Shown here: piece after piece, positions 14,558 to 22,168 of the stretch
Layout of the letters: each line of letters begins with the position of its first letter
Numbering within the stretch: position 1 is the first letter of the stretch
From: Bacillota bacterium
GTDB lineage: Bacteria > Bacillota > Clostridia > Oscillospirales > Ethanoligenentaceae
DNA length: 27,585 nucleotides
Assembly: GCA_023391835.1 (NCBI GenBank)
Contig: JAEWAE010000076.1
Coordinates: 1-27,585, forward strand
Reading direction: 5' to 3'
Translations under genes and position numbers: made by a program
The notes under the pieces: generated by a model
Database searches by the model: none
What the model was told of the DNA's origin: nothing
The model's input: only the letters and a program-made list of their open reading frames with translations

Positions 14558-15808
14558 ATGGACGCAGATATGTTGGATACCATCGGTTTTGTCCGCCAAT
14601 ATGACCCGGCCGTGGGGGATGCCATGGCTGCGGAGCTTGCGCGTCAGCGCCGCAACATCGAGCTCATCGCGTCGGAAAACATCGTCTCCCCCGCCGTGCT
14701 GGCGGCCATGGGCTCGGTGCTCACCAACAAATATGCCGAAGGCTACCCCGGCAAGCGCTACTACGGCGGCTGCCAGGCGGTCGACGTGGTGGAAAATGTC
14801 GCCATCGAGCGGGCCAAGGAGCTCTTTGGAGCGGAACACGCCAACGTGCAGCCCCACTCGGGCGCCCAGGCGAATATTGCCGTCTATTTTGCGTTGCTTC
14901 ACCCCGGTGACACGGTCATGGGCATGAATCTGGCCGAGGGCGGTCATCTGACCCACGGCTCGCCGGTGAATCTGTCGGGCAAATACTTCCACTTTGTGCC
15001 CTACGGCATTAATAAGGAAGGCTTTATCGATTACGACCGGGTCAACGACATCGCGCTGCAGGTGCGCCCGAAGCTCATCGTGGCCGGGGCCAGCGCCTAC
15101 CCGCGCATCATCGACTTCGAGCGCATGGCCCAGATCGCCCACAACGTGGGCGCCTATCTGATGGTCGATATGGCTCACATCGCGGGGCTGGTGGCGGCCG
15201 GTCTGCATCCGAGCCCGGTGCCTTACGCCGACGTGGTGACCACCACCACCCACAAGACGCTGCGCGGCCCCCGCGGCGGCATGATCCTTTGCCGCGAAAA
15301 ATACGCCAAGGCCATTGACAAGGCCATCTTCCCAGGCACACAGGGCGGCCCGCTGATGCATATCATCGCCGCCAAGGCGGTCTGTCTGGGCGAAGCGCTG
15401 AAGCCCGAATTCAAGGCCTATCAGCAGCAGATCGTCAAAAACGCCGCCGCGCTGGCCGACGGGCTGCGCAAGCATGGTTTCCAGATGGTTTCCGGCGGCA
15501 CCGACAACCACCTCATCCTAGTGGATCTGCGCAATTTCCACATCACGGGCAAGGAATTCGAGCGCCGGCTGGATACGGTCTATATCACCGTCAACAAGAA
15601 CGCCATCCCCAACGACCCCGAAAGCCCCTTCGTCACCAGCGGGCTGCGTGTCGGCACCCCGGCCGTGACCACCCGTGGGATGAAAGAGGCCGACATGGAG
15701 GAGATCGCGGATCTTTTCTATCAGGTTGCCACCGATTACGAGCACAAAGCCGACGCCGTACGGGAGCGGGTCAGCCGTCTGTGCGGCCGCTATCCGCTTT
15801 ACGAGTAA
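14558..15808 (+). CDS. glyA: Serine hydroxymethyltransferase
   Basis: The 416-aa PLP enzyme interconverts serine and glycine while moving a one-carbon unit to or from tetrahydrofolate. The PLP-binding segment T-T-T-T-H-K-T-L-R-G-P-R-G-G carries the Schiff-base lysine (about K233). N-terminal S-E-N-I-V-S-P, the Y-A-E-G-Y-P-G-K-R-Y-Y-G-G loop and V-D-M-A-H-I-A-G-L-V-A are canonical. Length matches the family (about 410-420). AGAGGAAG lies about 7 nt before the ATG. An esterase gene follows after 27 nt and is probably co-transcribed, since no terminator lies between them. Confidence 0.98.
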   Translation: MDADMLDTIGFVRQYDPAVGDAMAAELARQRRNIELIASENIVSPAVLAAMGSVLTNKYAEGYPGKRYYGGCQAVDVVENVAIERAKELFGAEHANVQPHSGAQANIAVYFALLHPGDTVMGMNLAEGGHLTHGSPVNLSGKYFHFVPYGINKEGFIDYDRVNDIALQVRPKLIVAGASAYPRIIDFERMAQIAHNVGAYLMVDMAHIAGLVAAGLHPSPVPYADVVTTTTHKTLRGPRGGMILCREKYAKAIDKAIFPGTQGGPLMHIIAAKAVCLGEALKPEFKAYQQQIVKNAAALADGLRKHGFQMVSGGTDNHLILVDLRNFHITGKEFERRLDTVYITVNKNAIPNDPESPFVTSGLRVGTPAVTTRGMKEADMEEIADLFYQVATDYEHKADAVRERVSRLCGRYPLYE

Positions 15809-15835
15809 TTTTTCGAGAGCAAAGGAGCGTTTTGC

Positions 15836-16606
15836 ATGGCTTTGCTGGAATGCAGTATTCAGTCGAATGAGCTGGGCATGTCCACCGCGCTGACCGTCAG
15901 TCTGCCGACCGACACCACCGCGATGCCTGCCGACGGCTACCCCGTGGTCTATCTGCTCCATGGGCACTCGGATGATCACACCGGCTGGCTGCGCCGCACC
16001 AACGTGGATTTTTATGCGCGGGAACGCGGCGTCGCCGTGGTGATGCCCGAGGTGCAGCGCAGCTTTTACTGCGACATGAAGTACGGCCTGCGCTATTTCG
16101 CCTATGTGGCCGACGAGCTGCCCCGGCTGTGCCGGCAGATGTTCCGGCTATCCTCCCGCCGGTGCGACACGCTGGTGGCCGGCCTTTCCATGGGCGGCTA
16201 CGGGGCGCTTAAATGCGCCTTTTCCCGCCCCGAAACATTCGGCGCATGCGCGAGCCTTTCCGGTGCGGTGGATGTGCGGGCGATGCTCGAGCGGCAGAAC
16301 GGTCAGGGCCTGGATGAATTCCGGGCCATCGTGGGGCCGGATCTCCAGATCCCGCCCGAGGACGATCTGTACGCGCTGGCCGACCGGGTGGCTGCGCGGC
16401 CCGCTGCCGAGCGGCCGCGGGTGTTCGCCTGCTGCGGCACCGAAGATTTTCTCAACGCCGATAACCGAAATTTTGCAGCCTATCTGACCAAGGCCGGCAT
16501 CGCCCACCGGTATGAGGAAGGCCCCGGCGTCCATGAGTGGCCATTCTGGGATCGCTGGCTCCCCACCGTGCTGGATTTCCTGCTGGAAAATCGCCCTGCC
16601 GACTGA
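15836..16606 (+). CDS. Esterase D/FrmB-like alpha/beta-hydrolase
   Basis: The 256-aa protein belongs to the esterase family that includes S-formylglutathione hydrolase-like, acetyl-xylan and antigen-85-like enzymes. The oxyanion region is Y-L-L-H-G-H-S-D-D. The nucleophile elbow is G-L-S-M-G-G-Y-G-A-L with S118, the likely acid is D204 (C-G-T-E-D-F) and the base is H233 (G-V-H-E-W-P-F-W). There is no signal peptide, so it should be cytoplasmic. AAAGGAG lies about 9 nt before the ATG. It sits 27 nt behind glyA and ahead of a strong terminator. The glyA neighbour does not fix a substrate; a short-chain acyl ester of a sugar or thiol is plausible. Confidence 0.9.
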   Translation: MALLECSIQSNELGMSTALTVSLPTDTTAMPADGYPVVYLLHGHSDDHTGWLRRTNVDFYARERGVAVVMPEVQRSFYCDMKYGLRYFAYVADELPRLCRQMFRLSSRRCDTLVAGLSMGGYGALKCAFSRPETFGACASLSGAVDVRAMLERQNGQGLDEFRAIVGPDLQIPPEDDLYALADRVAARPAAERPRVFACCGTEDFLNADNRNFAAYLTKAGIAHRYEEGPGVHEWPFWDRWLPTVLDFLLENRPAD

Positions 16607-16618
16607 GCCGCATACATA

Positions 16619-16657
16619 AGCACCCCTCGCCCAATGCACGGGGCGAGGGGTGCTTTT
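16619..16657 (+). terminator. Terminator of the glyA-esterase operon
   Basis: A perfect 14-bp GC-rich stem (16619-16632 with 16641-16654) with an 8-nt loop is followed by a T-tract, just after the esterase stop codon. Confidence 0.92.
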
Positions 16658-16662
16658 TGCTG

Positions 16663-16766
16663 CATATCGTATCCTTATAGTATATTATTTGCGTAATTAT
16701 CCATATAAGAGTTTACTATATGACTATTTCATATAAATATATTCATATAGTTTATTCCTTGAAAAT
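16663..16766. other. AT-rich intergenic island
   Basis: About 100 bp of strikingly AT-rich DNA in an otherwise GC-rich window. CATATA occurs three times (16702, 16730, 16744) and once inverted (TATATG, 16717). No gene or convincing promoter is visible. It lies between the esterase terminator and repeat copy A, and may be the AT-rich flank of that repeat. Confidence 0.6.
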
Positions 16767-16767
16767 T

Positions 16768-16804
16768 GAAGTTCTTTGCCAGGCTTTCTTTCAAGAAAGC
16801 CGCC
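16768..16804 (+). repeat. Short interspersed repeat, copy A (K-F-F-A-R-L-S-F-K-K-A)
   Basis: This copy contains TTCTTTGCCAGGCTTTCTTT and reads K-F-F-A-R-L-S-F-K-K-A-A in one frame. It matches the copies at 40-67 and 23864-23955. Its core is itself a hairpin: GGCTTTCTT (16782-16790) and AAGAAAGCC (16793-16801). It abuts the bidirectional terminator at 16805. No start codon or ribosome site precedes the frame. Confidence 0.65.
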
Positions 16805-16850
16805 GTGCAAAAATCCCGCCCAGGCTGACACCGAGGCGGGATTTTTGCAC
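16805..16850. terminator. Bidirectional terminator downstream of secA
   Basis: A perfect 16-bp stem (16805-16820 with 16835-16850) encloses a 14-nt loop. AAAAATCCCGCC on one side and GGCGGGATTTTT on the other allow termination in both directions. It lies 6 bp past the secA stop codon. Confidence 0.9.
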
Positions 16851-16856
16851 ATAGTC

Positions 16857-19595
16857 TTATTCGTTGGCACCGCAGCACTTTTTGTATTTTTTGCCGCTGC
16901 CGCAGGGACACGGGTCGTTGCGGCCCGGCTTCTTTTTCACACGCATCGGTTTTTTCTTCTCGTCGCCCTCGTCGCCGTGACTCGCCTGGGTGGGCTGGGC
17001 CACCTGCTGCCGCTGCGGGGGATCGTCCTCCCGCCGCACCTGCACGGTGAAAAGCAGCCGCACGGTGTCTTCCCGGATGGCATCCACCATCTGGTCGAAC
17101 ATGTCGAAGCCTTCGATGCGGTATTCCACCACCGGGTCGCGCTGGCCGTAGGCCTGCAGCCCGATACCCTGCCGCAGCTCATCCATGGCGTCGATGTGGT
17201 CCATCCACTTCTCGTCGACCACCCGCAGCAGGATGACCCGCTCCAGTTCCCGCATCAGCTCTTCGCCAAACAGCTTTTCCCGCTGCTCATAAAGATCCAG
17301 CGCCCGATCCTTTAGTTCTTCCTTGAGCTCTTCCTTGTCCAGCTCCTGCAGCTCATCCCGGGTATAATTATAGTCGTTTTCGGTGGTCAGCCACCCCAGA
17401 TAATAGTTGCGCAGACCGTCGAGGTTCCAGTTGTCGGCGGTGGGGTCGCCCAAAAACTGGCCGAATGCCTTGTCGATGCTCTCGTTTATCATGCCCAGGA
17501 TATACTCGTGCATGTTTTCGCCGTCGAGCACCCGCCGCCGCTGGCCGTAGATGATCTCGCGCTGGCGGTTCATCACGTCGTCATACTGGAGCACATTTTT
17601 GCGGATACCGAAGTTGCGGCCCTCCACCTTTTCCTGCGCCGTCTCGATGGAATGGCTGATCATGCGGTTCTCGATGGGCTGGTCGTCCTCCAGCCCCAGC
17701 GTGGACATCAGCCCCTGAATGCGCTCCCCGCCGAAAAGCCGCATCAGGTCATCTTCCAACGACAGATAAAAGCGGGATTCACCCGGGTCGCCCTGCCGGC
17801 CGGCACGGCCGCGCAGCTGGTTGTCGATGCGGCGGGATTCATGCCGCTCGGTGCCGATGATGAAAAGCCCGCCCGCTTCGCGGACTTCCTCGGCTTCCAC
17901 TTCGATTTCTGCCTTATATTGATCGTGGAGCCTGCGGTAGGTTTCCCGCGCCGCAAGCTGATCGGGGTCGTCGGTCTCGGCAAAGCTCGTGGCCCCGCTG
18001 ATCAGCTCGTCGGAAACCCCCTGCTTGCGCATGTCGGCCTTCGCCAGATACTCCGCGTTGCCGCCGAGCACGATGTCGGTGCCGCGGCCGGCCATGTTGG
18101 TGGCGATGGTGACGGCGCTCCGCTTGCCGGCCTGGGCGATGATCTCGGCCTCTTTTTCGTGATACTTGGCGTTGAGCACCTGATGGGCAATGCCCCGCTT
18201 GTGGAGCATCTTGCTGAGCAGCTCGGATTTTTCAATGGAAATCGTGCCCACCAGCACCGGCTGGCCCTTTTCATGGCACTCGATGATCTGCTCGATGACG
18301 GCGTTAAATTTGGCTGCCTCCGTGCGGTAAATCACATCATGGTGATCTTCCCGGATCATGGGCATATTGGTGGGGATTTCGATGACGTCGAGCTTGTATA
18401 TTTCGCGGAATTCCTCTTCTTCAGTCAGCGCCGTGCCGGTCATGCCGGAAAGTTTGCGGTACTGCCGGAAATAATTCTGGAAGGTGATGGTCGCCAGCGT
18501 TTTCGACTCCCGCTCCACCTTGACATGCTCCTTGGCCTCAATGGCCTGGTGGAGCCCCTCGTTGTAACGGCGGCCGAACATCAGACGCCCGGTGAATTCG
18601 TCGACAATGATGACCTGGCCTTCTTTGACCACGTAGTCCACATCCCGCTGCATAATGCCGTGGGCGCGGATGGCCTGGTTGACGTGGTGGAGGATGGTGA
18701 GGTTATTGCTGTCCATCAGGTTGTCAAGGCGGAAAAACGCCTCGGCTTTTTTGACGCCGGAGGGGGAAAGCGTGGCGGTCTTGGCCTTCTCGTCGACGAT
18801 ATAATCGCCGTCCATGTCGTCGTCGAGCTCTTTGTCGTCCAGTTCCCGCACCTTTTTCATCTTGAGGGTGCGCACGAAGCGGTCGGCCAGATCGTACATG
18901 TCAGTGGATTTGTCGCCCGGGCCGGAAATGATCAGCGGCGTGCGCGCCTCGTCGATGAGGATGGAGTCGACTTCATCCACGATGGCGTAGGCAAACCCGC
19001 GCTGGACCATCTGGTTTTTATAGATGACCATGTTGTCGCGCAGATAATCAAAACCAAACTCGTTGTTGGTGCGGTAGGTGATGTCGGCGCCGTAAGCCGC
19101 GCGGCGCTGGTCGTTATCCAGATCGTGGACGATCAGCCCTACCGACAGACCCATGAAGGTATAAAGCTTGCCCATCCACTCACTGTCGCGGCGGGCCAGG
19201 TAATCGTTGACGGTGACGATGTGCACGCCCTCGCCGGTGAGTGCGTTTAAGTAAGCCGGCAGCGTGGCCACCAGCGTTTTGCCTTCGCCGGTCTTCATCT
19301 CGGCAATGCGCCCCTGATGGAGCACCACGCCGCCCACGATCTGCACCGGGAAATGCCGCATGCCCAGCACACGGTCGGAGGCTTCTCTCACGGCGGCAAA
19401 CGCGTCGGGCAGGATGTCGTCGGTGGTTTCGCCGTTCTGCAGCCGTTCCTTCAGAGCCGGCGTCACCGCCTTGAGCTCCTCGTCCGTCATGGCGCGGTAC
19501 TGTTCCTCTTTTTCCAGCACGGCATCGACGATGGGCTGGATGCGCTTGAGCTCCCTGTGGCTGTGGGTGCCGAATACTTTTTCAAATATATTCAT
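16857..19595 (-). CDS. secA: Preprotein translocase ATPase SecA
   Basis: The 912-aa motor drives secretory proteins through SecYEG at the membrane. Walker A is M-K-T-G-E-G-K-T (about residues 100-107) and the DEAD-type Walker B is V-D-E-V-D-S-I-L-I-D-E-A-R-T. The preprotein cross-linking domain, second ATPase half (N-M-A-G-R-G-T-D-I-V-L-G-G; R-G-R-A-G-R-Q-G-D-P-G) and C-terminal scaffold follow in order. It ends with a SEC-C zinc motif, C896-x-C898-x8-C907-C908, the SecB- or ribosome-binding tail. The start matches the conserved M-N-I-F-E-K-V-F-G. The best Shine-Dalgarno (GGGAGGG) lies a long ~12-14 nt upstream. The gene stands alone, with its own promoter and terminator. Confidence 0.98.
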   Translation of the reverse strand: MNIFEKVFGTHSHRELKRIQPIVDAVLEKEEQYRAMTDEELKAVTPALKERLQNGETTDDILPDAFAAVREASDRVLGMRHFPVQIVGGVVLHQGRIAEMKTGEGKTLVATLPAYLNALTGEGVHIVTVNDYLARRDSEWMGKLYTFMGLSVGLIVHDLDNDQRRAAYGADITYRTNNEFGFDYLRDNMVIYKNQMVQRGFAYAIVDEVDSILIDEARTPLIISGPGDKSTDMYDLADRFVRTLKMKKVRELDDKELDDDMDGDYIVDEKAKTATLSPSGVKKAEAFFRLDNLMDSNNLTILHHVNQAIRAHGIMQRDVDYVVKEGQVIIVDEFTGRLMFGRRYNEGLHQAIEAKEHVKVERESKTLATITFQNYFRQYRKLSGMTGTALTEEEEFREIYKLDVIEIPTNMPMIREDHHDVIYRTEAAKFNAVIEQIIECHEKGQPVLVGTISIEKSELLSKMLHKRGIAHQVLNAKYHEKEAEIIAQAGKRSAVTIATNMAGRGTDIVLGGNAEYLAKADMRKQGVSDELISGATSFAETDDPDQLAARETYRRLHDQYKAEIEVEAEEVREAGGLFIIGTERHESRRIDNQLRGRAGRQGDPGESRFYLSLEDDLMRLFGGERIQGLMSTLGLEDDQPIENRMISHSIETAQEKVEGRNFGIRKNVLQYDDVMNRQREIIYGQRRRVLDGENMHEYILGMINESIDKAFGQFLGDPTADNWNLDGLRNYYLGWLTTENDYNYTRDELQELDKEELKEELKDRALDLYEQREKLFGEELMRELERVILLRVVDEKWMDHIDAMDELRQGIGLQAYGQRDPVVEYRIEGFDMFDQMVDAIREDTVRLLFTVQVRREDDPPQRQQVAQPTQASHGDEGDEKKKPMRVKKKPGRNDPCPCGSGKKYKKCCGANE

Positions 19596-19664
19596 ATCGA
19601 CAGTTCGTCCCTCCCGGGGTTCGCTAACATTCCTATATATACATTTATATAGTCGGTCAATTTT

Positions 19665-19693
19665 ATTATAGCATTTACCGGCTGAAATAACAA
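19665..19693 (-). promoter_or_regulatory. Promoter of secA
   Basis: On the minus strand TTGTTA (19693-19688) and a perfect TATAAT (19670-19665) are spaced by 17 bp, with TGC just before the -10 (extended -10). A second weaker pair, TTGACC and TATAGG with 17-bp spacing, lies closer to the gene. An 11-3-11 palindrome abuts the -35. Confidence 0.85.
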
Positions 19694-19718
19694 GAAATTT
19701 CCGGTTCCCGGAAATTTC
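19694..19718. promoter_or_regulatory. 25-bp perfect dyad between secA and the Fe-S scaffold gene, candidate operator
   Basis: GAAATTTCCGG (19694-19704) and CCGGAAATTTC (19708-19718) are perfect reverse complements around TTC. The dyad starts at the base next to the secA -35 and lies upstream of both divergent transcription starts. It should therefore act as DNA, as a protein-binding site, rather than as an RNA hairpin. The regulator is unknown. Confidence 0.5.
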
Positions 19719-19784
19719 CGCCAGATTGTCATACGTTTAACAAAAGTGCCGAAGCCCTCCCCGATTCCCTATGCACAATTGAGC

Positions 19785-19813
19785 TTGAAGTTTTAGGGAC
19801 AATCCCTTATAAT
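19785..19813 (+). promoter_or_regulatory. Promoter of the Fe-S scaffold/GGGtGRT operon
   Basis: TTGAAG (19785-19790) and a perfect TATAAT (19808-19813) are spaced by 17 bp. The spacer holds a small dyad, AGGGA-CAA-TCCCT (19795-19807), directly before the -10, which could be an operator overlapping the polymerase site. Confidence 0.8.
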
Positions 19814-19877
19814 ACAAATGAGTTGCGGCCCCCGAGGGGTCCTCGCGGCCGGTATTGTTTTTGAAAGGAGTCACATT

Positions 19878-20570
19878 ATGAAGTATTCCAGCGAAGTGGA
19901 AAAAATGTGTCCTGTGACCAAGGGTCCCAAGCACGGCCCCGCGCCTATCCCGGAAGAGGGGCGCTGGGTAAAAGCCTATGAAATAAAAGACATCTCGGGC
20001 CTGTCCCACGGCGTGGGCTGGTGCGCTCCGCAGCAGGGCGCGTGCAAGCTGACCCTCAACGTCAAAAACGGCATCATCGAGGAAGCTCTGGTGGAAACAA
20101 TAGGCTGCTCAGGCATGACCCATTCGGCCGCCATGGCCGCCGAAATCCTTCAGGGCAAGACCATCCTCGAGGCTCTCAATACCGACCTTGTGTGCGACGC
20201 CATCAACGTGGCCATGCGCGAAATCTTCAAGCAGCTGGTCTACGGCCGTTCCCAGACCGCCTTTTCCGAGGATGGTCTGCCCGTGGGCGCTTCGCTGGAA
20301 GACCTGGGCAAGGGCCTTTATTCCCAGCTGGGCACCATGTTCGGCACCAAGGCGAAGGGCGTGCGCTATCTTTCCATGACCGAAGGCTATGTGCTCAATC
20401 TGGCTCTGGATGAAAACAGCGAGGTCATCGGCTACCGCTTTGTGAATCTCGGCAAAATGATGCAGGCCATCCGCCACGGCACCGATCCGAAGGAAGCCTA
20501 CGAGAAGAGCGTCGGCACCTACGGCCGTTACGCGGGCGCCGCGAAGTACATCGACCCGCGGGAAGAATAA
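19878..20570 (+). CDS. IscU/NifU-N-like iron-sulfur scaffold protein
   Basis: The 230-aa protein has a NifU-N/IscU-like core. G-A-C-K-L-T-L-N-V-K-N-G-I-I-E-E-A (C56) and T-I-G-C-S-G-M-T-H-S-A (C77) align with the first two cluster-binding regions of IscU. Two further cysteines lie at C11 and C49. The third IscU ligand (H-C near the C-terminus) has no obvious counterpart, so cluster chemistry may differ from true IscU. AAAGGAG lies 7 nt before the ATG at 19878; earlier in-frame codons lack a ribosome site. A GGGtGRT-family protein follows after 19 nt, a pairing I recall as recurrent in Firmicutes. A role in Fe-S assembly or repair is inferred. Confidence 0.85.
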   Translation: MKYSSEVEKMCPVTKGPKHGPAPIPEEGRWVKAYEIKDISGLSHGVGWCAPQQGACKLTLNVKNGIIEEALVETIGCSGMTHSAAMAAEILQGKTILEALNTDLVCDAINVAMREIFKQLVYGRSQTAFSEDGLPVGASLEDLGKGLYSQLGTMFGTKAKGVRYLSMTEGYVLNLALDENSEVIGYRFVNLGKMMQAIRHGTDPKEAYEKSVGTYGRYAGAAKYIDPREE

Positions 20571-20589
20571 GGAAAGGGAGGGCGTCGAC

Positions 20590-21591
20590 ATGGTACAGTT
20601 CGAGGGTTACGAAAGAAGAATCGACAAGATCAACAAGGCCCTGCCGGAATACGGCATTGCCTCGCTGGAGGATGCCAAGGCCATCTGCGACAAGGCCGGC
20701 ATCAATGTGGAAAAGATCGTCAAGGGCGTGCAGGGCATCGCGTTCGACAACGCCGTGTGGGGCTACACGCTGGGCTGCGCGATCGCGCTGAAGAAAAAGG
20801 TCAAGACCGCCGCCGAGGCTGCCGAAGCCATTGGTCTGGGGCTGCAGGCCTTCACCGTGCCCGGCTCGGTCGCCGAGCAGCGCAAGGTGGGCGTGGGCCA
20901 CGGCAATCTGGGCGCCATGCTGCTGCGGGATGAGACCAAGTGCTTCTGCTTCCTGGCCGGTCACGAATCCTTCGCCGCCGCCGAGGGTGCCATCGGCATC
21001 GTCCGCACGGCCAACAAGGTGCGCAAGGTGCCGCTGCGGGTCATCCTCAACGGCCTTGGCAAGGACGCGGCCTTCATCATCAGCCGCATCAACGGCTTCA
21101 CCTATGTGAAGACCCAGTACGACTATTACACCACCGAGCTGAAAGTGGTGGAAGAGCACGCCTATTCCGACGGCGAGCGCGCGGCCATCAAGTGCTACGG
21201 CGCCGACGACGTCAACGAGGGCGTGGCCATCATGAAAAAGGAAAAGGTGGATGTTTCCATCACCGGCAACTCCACCAACCCGGTGCGTTTCCAGCATCTG
21301 GTCGCCGGCACCTATAAGAAATGGTGCAACGAAAACGGCGTGCGGTATTTCTCGGTGGCTTCCGGCGGCGGCACGGGCCGTACGCTGCACCCCGACAACG
21401 TGGGCGCGGGCCCCGCTTCCTACGGCCTGACCGACTCGCTGGGCCGTATCCATGGCGACGCCCAGTTCGCCGGCTCCTCGTCGGTGCCCGCCCATGTGGA
21501 AATGATGGGCCTGATCGGCATGGGTAACAACCCCATGGTCGGCGCGACGGTTGCCTGCGCGGTGGCCGTGGACGAGGCTTTGCAGAAATAA
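20590..21591 (+). CDS. GGGtGRT-family protein of unknown function
   Basis: The 333-aa protein carries the family-defining G-G-G-T-G-R-T (about residues 259-265), followed by a glycine-rich C-terminal region (G-A-G-P-A-S-Y-G, then G-L-I-G-M-G-N-N-P-M-V-G-A). There is no signal peptide or clear membrane segment. GGGAGGG lies about 9 nt before the ATG. It is the second gene of an operon with the IscU-like scaffold, with a 19-nt gap. The glycine-rich motif could bind a nucleotide or phosphate, but no activity is established to my knowledge. The two products probably act together. Confidence 0.92.
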   Translation: MVQFEGYERRIDKINKALPEYGIASLEDAKAICDKAGINVEKIVKGVQGIAFDNAVWGYTLGCAIALKKKVKTAAEAAEAIGLGLQAFTVPGSVAEQRKVGVGHGNLGAMLLRDETKCFCFLAGHESFAAAEGAIGIVRTANKVRKVPLRVILNGLGKDAAFIISRINGFTYVKTQYDYYTTELKVVEEHAYSDGERAAIKCYGADDVNEGVAIMKKEKVDVSITGNSTNPVRFQHLVAGTYKKWCNENGVRYFSVASGGGTGRTLHPDNVGAGPASYGLTDSLGRIHGDAQFAGSSSVPAHVEMMGLIGMGNNPMVGATVACAVAVDEALQK

Positions 21592-21611
21592 CCGGTTTCC
21601 CGATCTACAGA

Positions 21612-21655
21612 AAAGGGGGCGTGTCGAAGCGGCGGCGTTTCGATACGTCCCCTTT
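21612..21655 (+). terminator. Probable terminator or attenuator after the GGGtGRT gene
   Basis: An imperfect stem of about 14-17 bp with two G-T wobbles (about 21612-21628 with 21639-21655) encloses a GC-rich loop of about 10 nt. The following T-tract is short and interrupted, so readthrough into the next genes is possible. Confidence 0.6.
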
Positions 21656-21697
21656 CGGCATTTCGGGGATGTGCACCCCATGGCAGGAGGCAAACAA

Positions 21698-22153
21698 ATG
21701 AAATACACCGTACGGCAGAAACTTTTCGCCCCTCGGTCGGAATATCTTGTCACCGACGCCGACGGGCGGGAAATATACCGCCTGCTGGGGGACGATTTCA
21801 TCGGGCGGACGCTGCATATGTGCGACACCCGGGGGGAAGAGGCCGGCGTGCTCCATTTCCGCCGCCGGCGCGGCCTGGTGAGCTACCAGGTGGAGCGTCA
21901 CGGCGAGACGCTGAAAATGCGCCAGAAGCTGACCTTCCTAAATTACCGCTTCGCAGGGGACGCTTCGCCGTGGGAAGTGGCGATCGGCCTCGCCGGCCGC
22001 CGCTTCACCCTGCGGGAAGGACACGACGGCCCCGTACGCCTGACCGCCCGCAAGCGCCTGTTTTGCTGGGGGGAGTGCTTCGACGCGGAAATCTCCCCCG
22101 GGGCAGACCCGGTGCTCTGCCTCCTGCTGCTGCTCGGCGCGGGCCGACGGTGA
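21698..22153 (+). CDS. LURP-one-related (LOR/YxjI-like) protein
   Basis: The 151-aa protein resembles the tubby-like LOR family typified by B. subtilis YxjI. It shows M-K-Y-T-V-R-Q-K-L-F at the start, then a repeating pattern of beta-strands. Recognisable elements include L-K-M-R-Q-K-L-T-F-L-N-Y-R-F, the W-E-V strand, and the late K-R-L-F-C-W-G-E-C-F-D-A-E-I. The C-terminus is a short hydrophobic stretch, as expected for the helix inside the beta-barrel. AGGAGG lies 7 nt before the ATG at 21698. No biochemical function is established for bacterial members. It heads a row of three plus-strand genes with short gaps. Confidence 0.82.
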   Translation: MKYTVRQKLFAPRSEYLVTDADGREIYRLLGDDFIGRTLHMCDTRGEEAGVLHFRRRRGLVSYQVERHGETLKMRQKLTFLNYRFAGDASPWEVAIGLAGRRFTLREGHDGPVRLTARKRLFCWGECFDAEISPGADPVLCLLLLLGAGRR

Positions 22154-22168
22154 GCCGATGAAGGGGGA

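Noticed and set aside
17508..19250. A plus-strand open frame of 580 codons opposite secA
   Set aside because: Wholly antisense to a textbook SecA. Its His/Gly/Val-rich composition mirrors the complementary codons, and there is no ribosome site.
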